NCBI GenBank assembly: GCA_964584595.1
Contig: CAZPAM010000009.1
Span: 1 to 56,382, forward strand
DNA: 56,382 bases
Origin: Scalindua sp964584595
Lineage (GTDB): Bacteria > Planctomycetota > Brocadiia > Brocadiales > Scalinduaceae
Direction of reading: 5' to 3'
Position 1 is the first letter of the stretch. Each line of letters begins with the position of its first letter. Below, in pieces: positions 50,236-56,382 of this stretch. Under the pieces are notes generated by a model. That model made no database searches. It had not been told where the DNA came from and saw only the letters and a program-made list of their open reading frames with translations. The translations under genes and the position numbers were made by a program.

Positions 50236-51777
50236 TTGGCTGAAGTAGAGCTGAAAAACAGTATGGAACAGATTATTGGCAGACTATATAAATTCTTAAT
50301 TGCAGGCGTTATCGGCATAATCTTAAGCTGTTGCCTTCCTTACGTCCCGGCAGAAAACAGTGCATTTGCACAGTCACTGCAGGAAGCACAAAAGGTACGG
50401 ATACAGAGGCTTCAGTTGGAGGCTCAGCGTGTATTTGATCTCAGGCGTTCGATGGCACAGCGCTACCTGTGGGATTGGGGTGGTTCTGAAACGTTCACGT
50501 TCAGCACATACGACGATCCTGTATTAATCGATGACACCAATGTTCGGCACAAACGAAGGACTGTGAAGTCCAACACCTTTAATCTGTGGGGAAGTCTGAA
50601 TCTTGATGATATCCACAATTTCTACGTGAGGTTCAAGGGGTATCAGAATGACTATAACCGGGGTGATCAGTACAGGAGCACGGAGAATCAGTTTAAATGG
50701 AACCTGGAAGAAGGGCTTGATGAAGGTTCTTACGCAATAAATATAGATAAGGCAGTTGAGAAGTATTTTAAATATACCATGCCTCTCCAGCTTAGATTGA
50801 CTGCCGGGCGTTTCACTACTTCTATAGGGAGCCAGCTGGCCTACACAAAGAAGACTAATGGAGTACAGTTGGATGGACAGAACAAATGGGTAGGTTTCAA
50901 GCTGTTCGGTGCCAGGAACCTGACAGACGAAGAGAATGTTGATTTCAGTGTACCGGGGTTCCGGTCCAGCAAACGGTGGTTTTTCGGTGCAGAGGCCAGC
51001 TATAAAGGCTTTAAGAAACATGTTCCGTACCTGTTTGCCTTAATCCAGGAAGATCACAGTGGGGAGAGCAAGCCCGAACATTCTGAACAGGATTATGAAT
51101 ATAACTCCAGGTATTACGGAATTGGCTCAAGAGGCCAGATCACCAATAGTATTTACTATTCGATAGAGGGTATCTTGGAAGACGGCAAAAGCAACCCTGA
51201 GGCCGGTACCGATCCTGAGGAAACCCGGGTGATTATAGGTCCGCCGGATACCGAACCGATAGATGCGTGGGCACTTGCTGCTTCGATCCATTATTCATTT
51301 AACGTAGTAACACATCCCAACCTGAGTGCCGGATACGCCTTTGGTACCGGAGATTCTAACCGTTCCGCAAAGGTTGTTACTACTGTTCCCGGTAATCAAG
51401 AAGGTTCTACAGACAGAAATTTTCTGAATTTTGGTTATATAGATACCGGCCTTAGCCTGGCGCCACGCATATCTAACCTGCAGATGATTAAATTAGGGCT
51501 TTCCATGACACCTTTGGAATTTGTGAAAAAGAAAAACGTCAAATTAGATGCAAATTTTTTCATATTTCGTAAAGACAAAAAAGAGTCTGAGATATCTGAT
51601 AACAGGGCTGTCTATCCTCGGAGAAAGATTGGCAGGGAGATTGACGTAAGTGTAGTATGGAATGTGTTCTCAGATTTGAATGTCTCTGTGGATTACGGTA
51701 GATTTTATCCGGGTGGTGCATACTACTATAGGGAGGATAGAGATAACATAGGATTAACTATACTGTATCAGTTTTAG
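50236..51777 (+). CDS. Outer-membrane beta-barrel protein (alginate-export/porin-like)
   Basis: A signal peptide (about 15-45, cleavage near AFAQS) and a short helical, Gln/Arg-rich segment (LQEAQKVRIQRLQLEAQRV) precede a barrel of alternating strands, including SLNLDDIHNFYVRFKGY, LRLTAGRFTTSIGSQLAY and GFKLFGARNL, that ends in LTILYQF with the C-terminal phenylalanine of outer-membrane proteins. The pattern is reminiscent of AlgE-type exporters, but I would not assign a substrate. The TTG start at 50236 follows AAAGGA closely; an ATG at 50263 is an alternative. It follows unit 3 of the FecR array on the same strand, so it may export or anchor the giant proteins or an exopolysaccharide. Confidence 0.85.
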   Translation: MAEVELKNSMEQIIGRLYKFLIAGVIGIILSCCLPYVPAENSAFAQSLQEAQKVRIQRLQLEAQRVFDLRRSMAQRYLWDWGGSETFTFSTYDDPVLIDDTNVRHKRRTVKSNTFNLWGSLNLDDIHNFYVRFKGYQNDYNRGDQYRSTENQFKWNLEEGLDEGSYAINIDKAVEKYFKYTMPLQLRLTAGRFTTSIGSQLAYTKKTNGVQLDGQNKWVGFKLFGARNLTDEENVDFSVPGFRSSKRWFFGAEASYKGFKKHVPYLFALIQEDHSGESKPEHSEQDYEYNSRYYGIGSRGQITNSIYYSIEGILEDGKSNPEAGTDPEETRVIIGPPDTEPIDAWALAASIHYSFNVVTHPNLSAGYAFGTGDSNRSAKVVTTVPGNQEGSTDRNFLNFGYIDTGLSLAPRISNLQMIKLGLSMTPLEFVKKKNVKLDANFFIFRKDKKESEISDNRAVYPRRKIGREIDVSVVWNVFSDLNVSVDYGRFYPGGAYYYREDRDNIGLTILYQF

Positions 51778-51824
51778 AGAAGACATTAAGCAGTATATAA
51801 TGACTGATTATTGATGATTGAGAA

Positions 51825-52499
51825 ATGAGAAATTACGTTAGAAACAAAATGAGATTCTATTCTGATAAGAAATATATAAGTATCTGCGCCTTACTTTGCC
51901 TTTTGTCGCTGTTTATTTTATTTCAAAGCAGAGAAGCACTGGCAGGCAAGAACGTATACAGGGAACTGGTTGAACGCGGAGTTGCAACATACGAAGACGG
52001 TTGCAGGGCAATTTCCGCTTATGTAGGTATACCGGCTGGAACAATGACATTTGAGGAAGTGGTATCTGCTCTCGAGAAAAAGGGGATAGTTGACAGGAGG
52101 TGGGAGTATAAACCGGATAAGACATTTACACGTGCGATAGCGGCTTATATGATTTTCAAGGTGCTTGATATGAAGGGTGGCTTTACTATGCATGCGATGG
52201 AAGGCTTAGGACGTTTTACCAGCTTTGTCTGCAGGAAGCTCGGTATAAGCGATGACTTTACCATGCCTGATATCGGCGTGGGCAGGCGTTATGCTTTTCT
52301 GGAATTTCAGTTTAAGGGGATCATACCTCAGGGCAACAAAAGGACATTTCTTACCGGCCATGACCTGATGGCAGTGATGTATAGATTAGAGCAGTACATC
52401 AAAGCGAAAGAGGCTGAGAAAAAACAGAAAGAAAAAGAAATGCAGGAGAAGGAACATGAAAAGCAGGAAAGATTGACCACAGATGGTGCACATAGTTAA
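51825..52499 (+). CDS. Secreted or membrane-anchored helical protein of unknown function
   Basis: The 224-residue protein has an N-terminal hydrophobic segment (about 18-36, YISICALLCLLSLFILF, cleavage near ALAGK) and a mature region of mainly helices (VYRELVERGVATYEDGCRAI, MTFEEVVSALEKKGIVD, FTRAIAAYMIFKVLDM) ending in a Lys/Glu-rich coiled coil (AEKKQKEKEMQEKEHEKQE). I do not recognise a family. It lies 47 bases after the barrel gene and is probably co-transcribed, so it may be a periplasmic partner. ATG at 51849 is an alternative start. Confidence 0.8.
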   Translation: MRNYVRNKMRFYSDKKYISICALLCLLSLFILFQSREALAGKNVYRELVERGVATYEDGCRAISAYVGIPAGTMTFEEVVSALEKKGIVDRRWEYKPDKTFTRAIAAYMIFKVLDMKGGFTMHAMEGLGRFTSFVCRKLGISDDFTMPDIGVGRRYAFLEFQFKGIIPQGNKRTFLTGHDLMAVMYRLEQYIKAKEAEKKQKEKEMQEKEHEKQERLTTDGAHS

Positions 52500-52615
52500 A
52501 ACCGGATACCTGGTCTTTTGTTATTGTATTGCAGTATTGTATTCAACAACCAAGGTTTAACTTAGAAACTGTGTAATCTCTTGTCTATCTTTAACACATT
52601 TGATTTTTAGATCTG

Positions 52616-53248
52616 TCACTTAGTACTGTCAGGATTCTCATCAAAAGTGTCTGCAATACCGTCGCCGTCCTTATCTCTCAGGAAATCTGTATCATTGTCA
52701 TTAGTTAATAACCCTTCCCCGAATGGATTAGATATTTTGCTATGGCTTCTGAAAAAACCCGGTGATTCCTGATAGCCGGTTTCAATTCCTGTTACAGTGA
52801 TTTCTCCGTTAACTATAAAACTGAAGATACTGGAACGGTTGCCCGGCTTGATAGTTTCGTCCGTTTTGTCAACTGTGAATTTAGTTTTACTACCTGCGCC
52901 AAAGTATCCACCATACGTCCAGACAACTTGTTGATCTTTACCTCGTATAGTAACTTTAGAGTCCCAGAGTTTCGGACCTGTAACATTGTTCCTGAACCTA
53001 TGGTCTGCCGCTGTTGCATCCTTAGAGGTAAATTTTATAGTAACTGATGCAATGTGTTCAGTATGATGCTTTGGGTCGGGTTCGTTCTGATCATCATTGG
53101 TTATCTGAAAACAGTATCTGGTGAATCCGGGTACATAAGTTGCGTTAACGTCAGCCCTGACAGAGTCGGCAACGGCATTCTTTGTCCCCATGAAGAGGAC
53201 AAGGCACAACGTGGTAAAGAGTAATATTTTATTAAATCTTCCTTTCAT
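52616..53248 (-). CDS. Secreted protein with a C-terminal calcium-binding (thrombospondin type 3-like) repeat
   Basis: From the ATG at 53248 (AAAGGAGACACC 4 bases upstream, so preferred to an earlier ATG at 53290) the product is 210 residues with a signal peptide (ILLFTTLCLVLFMG, cleavage near AVADS). The middle is a beta-rich domain of unknown kind (VRADVNATYVPGFTRYCFQI). The end, DNDTDFLRDKDGDGIADTFDENPD, matches the D-x-D-x-D-G-I-x-D-x-x-D pattern of thrombospondin type 3 calcium-binding repeats. Convergent to the 51825 gene. It is probably exported; function unknown. Confidence 0.82.
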   Translation of the reverse strand: MKGRFNKILLFTTLCLVLFMGTKNAVADSVRADVNATYVPGFTRYCFQITNDDQNEPDPKHHTEHIASVTIKFTSKDATAADHRFRNNVTGPKLWDSKVTIRGKDQQVVWTYGGYFGAGSKTKFTVDKTDETIKPGNRSSIFSFIVNGEITVTGIETGYQESPGFFRSHSKISNPFGEGLLTNDNDTDFLRDKDGDGIADTFDENPDSTK

Positions 53249-53568
53249 TGAAGGTGTCTCCTTTCTATTTGTTAGATTATCATTAATCATGTTGTTAGTA
53301 TGCCATCTTGCTGATTCTCATGAACCACAAAATAGTTATTGAAAATATCATGAATTGGACGAAAAATCAAGGGTAGGTAATAAAAAGATTGTAAACTAAG
53401 CCTTGACATTCTGTTAAAAATATATATCATTAAAAGCCTCATTAGCATTAGTACTCACCCACATACCCATTAATCAACGAATCGGGCTTCAGTTGTGCCA
53501 GCAAAAGTCAGTTTGAACAAATCCGGAAGAACCGTTATTTTTATACTTAATTAAATTTCACAGGTTTT
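53249..53568. other. Divergent promoter region, no feature identified
   Basis: About 320 bases between the minus-strand secreted protein and the plus-strand sensor. AT-rich, no ORF, no recognised riboswitch, and no terminator expected. The two divergent promoters should lie here but I cannot place them. Confidence 0.35.
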
Positions 53569-54606
53569 ATGGCTAAGAAAACAACATTAGCAATTTTAAT
53601 TGCGTTCTTAACTTTCTTTCTAATCGTACCGTTTTTAAGTTACAGCAAATATAAAGAGGCATTAAGAGCGGAGTGTTTCAGGCATCTTATTACTACCAGG
53701 GATGTCCTTAAACATGAGATTTGGAATTATTTTAACAATAGATACGGTGACGTAGATGTTCTCTCGAGAAATCCGGTAATTTCCAAGGGTTTTACCCGAT
53801 TATCAGGTGCATTTCATGCTTATGGCATTGACGGTCCCCAATTTCAGAAAATAAAAAGTATTTATCAGCCATTAATGGAATATTATGTTGCTGATTATGG
53901 CTATGCAAATATATTCTTTATTGAAAGAGACGGAAGTGTAATATTTTCAGCGCTGAGAGAGGATTTTAGCGGGACAGATTTGTTTATAGGAGAATTTAAA
54001 GACCACAACATAGCCCATATATTTAAGATGGCGCTGGAAGACGTAAGTTTTGAGGACTACAGCTGGAATGACAAGGTAAATGATTTTACTTCTTACTTTG
54101 CTGCTCCAGTCTTTGAAGCTGAAAGTTTATTAGGCGTGATAGTAATAGAACTTCCTTTCTCTCATCTGGACTCCATATTGACACATAAAGCAGGTCTTGG
54201 AAAAACCGGTGAAATGTACCTGGTTGGTGATGACGGTCTTATGCGATCGAATTCAAGATTTTCTGTTAAACCTACAATGCTTAAGCAAGTGGTAGATACA
54301 GATGCAACGAGGGAGGCGTTTGAAGGGTATGTTGGCAAGAAGATCGTTGCTGATTATCGAGGTGTGCCAGTATTAAGCGCATATACACCGCTTAATCTTA
54401 ATTTTATTAACTGGGCCCTTCTGGTTGAGATTGATGAGGCAGAGGCATTTGCCCCGATACATGAAGTAGAAGGTTTACTTGGAGTAATTGCATCTGTAAT
54501 TGGCACAATAACAATTGGATACATCTATTTTACTCGTAAAGCGTATAAAAGAGCAGAAGAAGAACATGATATTTTAGAACATGATGAAGAACAATCCGAA
54601 GCATAG
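53569..54606 (+). CDS. Orphan double-Cache (dCache_1-like) membrane sensor without output domain
   Basis: A transmembrane helix (about 7-25) is followed by an extracytoplasmic double-Cache-like domain (about 30-300): RDVLKHEIWNYFNNRYGDVDVLSRNP, ADYGYANIFFIERDGSVIFS, FAAPVFEAESLLGVIVIELP, GLGKTGEMYLVGDDGLMRSNSR, all patterns known from the sensor half of methyl-accepting proteins and histidine kinases. A second helix (about 305-325) ends in a short acidic tail (EEEHDILEHDEEQSEA) with no kinase, HAMP or MCP signalling domain. The stop at 54604-54606 is clean, so this looks like a genuine minimal form or an early truncation of a chemoreceptor. No kinase gene follows within the window. Confidence 0.85.
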   Translation: MAKKTTLAILIAFLTFFLIVPFLSYSKYKEALRAECFRHLITTRDVLKHEIWNYFNNRYGDVDVLSRNPVISKGFTRLSGAFHAYGIDGPQFQKIKSIYQPLMEYYVADYGYANIFFIERDGSVIFSALREDFSGTDLFIGEFKDHNIAHIFKMALEDVSFEDYSWNDKVNDFTSYFAAPVFEAESLLGVIVIELPFSHLDSILTHKAGLGKTGEMYLVGDDGLMRSNSRFSVKPTMLKQVVDTDATREAFEGYVGKKIVADYRGVPVLSAYTPLNLNFINWALLVEIDEAEAFAPIHEVEGLLGVIASVIGTITIGYIYFTRKAYKRAEEEHDILEHDEEQSEA

Positions 54607-54781
54607 TTTCGGACAGATTAAAATCTTACGGCAAGTCCCAAAATACATTCCATCAAGATAACTAAGGCTGAAGTCCCTCCTGCACATGAATAATATTTTT
54701 CATCCCGGCAACATTATTTCCAGACACAAGGTTGTCTTGTTGCTGTAGAAGTTCATCTGAATACTGAAAGGATAAATTATT

Positions 54782-55219
54782 ATGGCCGTAGTACGAGAAG
54801 TCAAAGCTGTGAAGATGTTCATGGGAAAGCTTGAATGCGGAGCAGATTTATTAGAAGAAATTACCAGAATTTGTGTTGATAAGGGTATACATCTGGGTCG
54901 GGTTGAAGCATTAGGTGCTGTGAAAAAAGCCAGATTAGGGTATTACAATCAAAAAGAACATGAATATCATTTCTATGAACTTGATCAAACGCTTGAGATT
55001 ACAAATTTAGTTGGAAATGTTTCGATTAAGGGTGGCGTACCCATTGTTCACGTTCATGTAACATTTTCAGATAAGGACGGCCATGCTTATGGAGGTCATC
55101 TTGCACCGGGAACGATAGTTTTTGCCTGTGAGGTAGTTGTTCAGGTCTTAGATGGCCCAAAGTTTGAGAGGGGGCTTGATCAGGAAACTGGATTGCCATT
55201 ATGGAACATGAATGAATAA
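54782..55219 (+). CDS. PPC/DUF296-domain protein
   Basis: The 145-residue protein matches the plant-and-prokaryote conserved (PPC) domain: GKLECGADLLEEITRICVDKGI, HLGRVEALGAVKKARLGYYNQ, and IVHVHVTFSDKDGHAYGGHLAPGTIVFACEVVVQVL. The two histidine-rich strands near VHVHV and GGHL are the conserved metal-site region of stand-alone members. Prokaryotic members are mostly uncharacterised, some DNA-binding when fused to AT-hooks, which this lacks. Start is ATG 54782 after AAGGATAAATT. It stands alone. Confidence 0.88.
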   Translation: MAVVREVKAVKMFMGKLECGADLLEEITRICVDKGIHLGRVEALGAVKKARLGYYNQKEHEYHFYELDQTLEITNLVGNVSIKGGVPIVHVHVTFSDKDGHAYGGHLAPGTIVFACEVVVQVLDGPKFERGLDQETGLPLWNMNE

Positions 55220-55238
55220 AATAACGCTATTATTCATG

Positions 55239-55703
55239 CTAATCCTTTCGAGTCTGATTATGTCTTTCGATGATTTCATTTAAGTGTTGTGCATAGTTCT
55301 TGGATCCACCTTGCAGATATCCGGTCTTGGCTACAGGTTCTTCATTCGGACCGAGAATGATAATAGTTGGGTAACCTTCAATCCCGTACTTCGTCGCTAA
55401 GTCCCTGTTTTGCTGTTTTTGTTCCCCTGTCTGCTTCTTATTTCGTGGAAAATCTACTAATACACAAACAAGGTTTTCCTCCGCAAAATCCTTGAAAGCG
55501 TCTTGAGAGAATACTTCCTTTTCCAGTTTTATACACCATCCGCACCAGTCTGATCCACTAAAGTCAAGCATAATGTATTTACCGGAAGCCTTGGCGGTTG
55601 AAGATGCTTTCTTGAAATCTGTTTCCCATTCTAAGGCTTCAACCCTGGTACAGTACAGCATTGCGATTGCAATCAATAAATATATGGCAAGATTTCTTCT
55701 CAT
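55239..55703 (-). CDS. Secreted thioredoxin-fold protein (DsbD-gamma-like)
   Basis: A signal peptide (about 1-23, AIYLLIAIAMLYCTRVEA) is followed by a thioredoxin domain with the redox motif SDWCGWCIKLEKEVF (C54, C57) in the style of DUF255/DsbD-gamma-like thiol-disulfide proteins, and the cis-proline segment YGIEGYPTIIILG. It acts in the periplasm as a disulfide reductase or cofactor-assembly thiol protein. 154 residues. The gene is convergent to the DUF296 gene 20 bases away. Confidence 0.9.
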   Translation of the reverse strand: MRRNLAIYLLIAIAMLYCTRVEALEWETDFKKASSTAKASGKYIMLDFSGSDWCGWCIKLEKEVFSQDAFKDFAEENLVCVLVDFPRNKKQTGEQKQQNRDLATKYGIEGYPTIIILGPNEEPVAKTGYLQGGSKNYAQHLNEIIERHNQTRKD

Positions 55704-55935
55704 GATTTCTCCTCTATTTAGTTATATTCTGTTTTTGAGCTATTAATTTATACGGTAATAGAATTCAAAATACACCAACCATTCATTTAAAGTAATATTA
55801 TATGCACGTCTTCCGAGAAATGGTATTGTTTTTACCCAGGCAGGTCTAAAACGCAACCGGGTCAAAGTTATATTATTGTAATCTTTCAGTGCCCTTTTCT
55901 TCTGAGAAAAAGGCTTAATGCAGTCTTTTTATCTC

Positions 55936-56169
55936 TCATTGCTTTTTAACCGCTTTCCTGTAAGCTTCTTCGGTCCAGCATAACCTGAAATGTAAGCATA
56001 TTTTGCAGTCCTTGAGCAATCCTCTCCTTTGCATAAGTTTTTTCCCGGAAAGAGACCTTTCGTCTTCTTCACGTTTCATAAGCAGGCACAAAGGCTCCTC
56101 TGTCAAACAACCATGCTGGTTGTAACAATTAATACATATATTTTCTTTTCCTGGTTTTTTCCTTGTCAT
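55936..56169 (-). CDS. Small Cys-rich protein of unknown function
   Basis: The 77-residue protein contains four cysteine pairs or triplets (ICINCYNQHGCL, PLCLL, KDCKICLHFRLC), suggestive of metal binding, and a positively charged N-terminus (MTRKKPGKE). I do not recognise the family. Ribosome-binding support is weak. The regularity of the cysteine spacing argues against chance. Confidence 0.6.
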   Translation of the reverse strand: MTRKKPGKENICINCYNQHGCLTEEPLCLLMKREEDERSLSGKKLMQRRGLLKDCKICLHFRLCWTEEAYRKAVKKQ

Positions 56170-56290
56170 AATTCTTTAGGAAAGAAATCTTTAGGCGCTT
56201 CACATGGTAAAGTTGTCTGTGTCCATCTTAATGTTTTCTTCTATTCTGTCATACTTTATTTGTTCCTGTTTGTCAATTACCCTGAAAGCA

Positions 56291-56326
56291 AAAAAGGCTT
56301 GTACTTAACTAAGTACAAGCCTTTTT
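56291..56326 (-). terminator. Bidirectional intrinsic terminator after tRNA-Glu
   Basis: AAAAAGGCTTGTACTT pairs with AAGTACAAGCCTTTTT through a four-base loop: a perfect stem with T-tracts on both strands. It lies 5 bases beyond the 3' end of the tRNA on the minus strand. Confidence 0.85.
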
Positions 56327-56330
56327 AATT

Positions 56331-56382
<52 letters not shown>

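Overview
The window reads as a chromosomal segment of an uncultured, AT-rich, Gram-negative anaerobe. It has outer-membrane barrels and TonB receptors, lipoproteins, Tat and c-type cytochrome export, molybdopterin formate dehydrogenase, radical SAM enzymes, class III cyclases and HD-GYP proteins. The gene mix would suit a Brocadiales-type (anammox, Scalindua-like) planctomycete, but there is no marker gene here and that assignment is an inference from gene content only.

Layout. 0-6.5 kb: a minus-strand signalling operon (periplasmic binding protein, sensor kinase, triple-receiver protein, receiver-HD-GYP, receiver-adenylate cyclase) followed by the start of larE. 6.5-12.2 kb: a TonB-receptor relic, an alpha/beta hydrolase and two tandem TonB receptors. 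12.4-17.6 kb: radical SAM protein and two paralogous amidohydrolases behind a long leader with a candidate sigma54 promoter. 17.6-22.7 kb: P-loop GTPase (cyclic 2,3-diphosphoglycerate synthetase family), alpha-carbonic anhydrase, cysC, M48 lipoprotein and an HD-GYP protein with a strongly structured leader. 23.2-34.9 kb: dihydrolipoyl dehydrogenase, formate dehydrogenase, a YHS-type small protein, B12-type radical SAM protein, metallo-beta-lactamase-fold enzyme, MidA-type methyltransferase, cytochrome lipoprotein, Tat phosphoesterase, Smr and GIY-YIG proteins. 35-39.6 kb: CHASE2-adenylate cyclase-TPR and trypsin-like protease-TPR fusions.

39.7-52.5 kb is the most unusual part: a tandemly amplified FecR locus. 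Three units of [small secreted FecR protein + giant FecR/repeat protein] lie behind four copies of a promoter repeat whose best conserved element is a -24/-12 (sigma54-type) signature. The first unit is also preceded by a c-di-GMP-I (GEMM-I) riboswitch and an intrinsic terminator. Unit 1 is complete. Unit 2 has lost its small gene through a 461-bp deletion between 8-bp direct repeats. Unit 3 keeps only the first codons of its large gene. The large proteins carry 8 to 10 repeats of about 37 residues that look like amplified copies of the C-terminal half of the FecR domain itself. An outer-membrane barrel and a secreted helical protein follow. I propose that this is a c-di-GMP- and sigma54-controlled surface-protein system that evolves by repeat expansion, deletion and gene conversion.

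52.6-56.4 kb: a secreted Ca-binding-repeat protein, an orphan dCache sensor, a PPC/DUF296 protein, a thioredoxin-fold protein, a small Cys-rich protein, a terminator and the 3' part of tRNA-Glu(UUC). Cyclic nucleotide signalling recurs across the window: two HD-GYP phosphodiesterases, two adenylate cyclases and a c-di-GMP riboswitch, but no GGDEF synthase.
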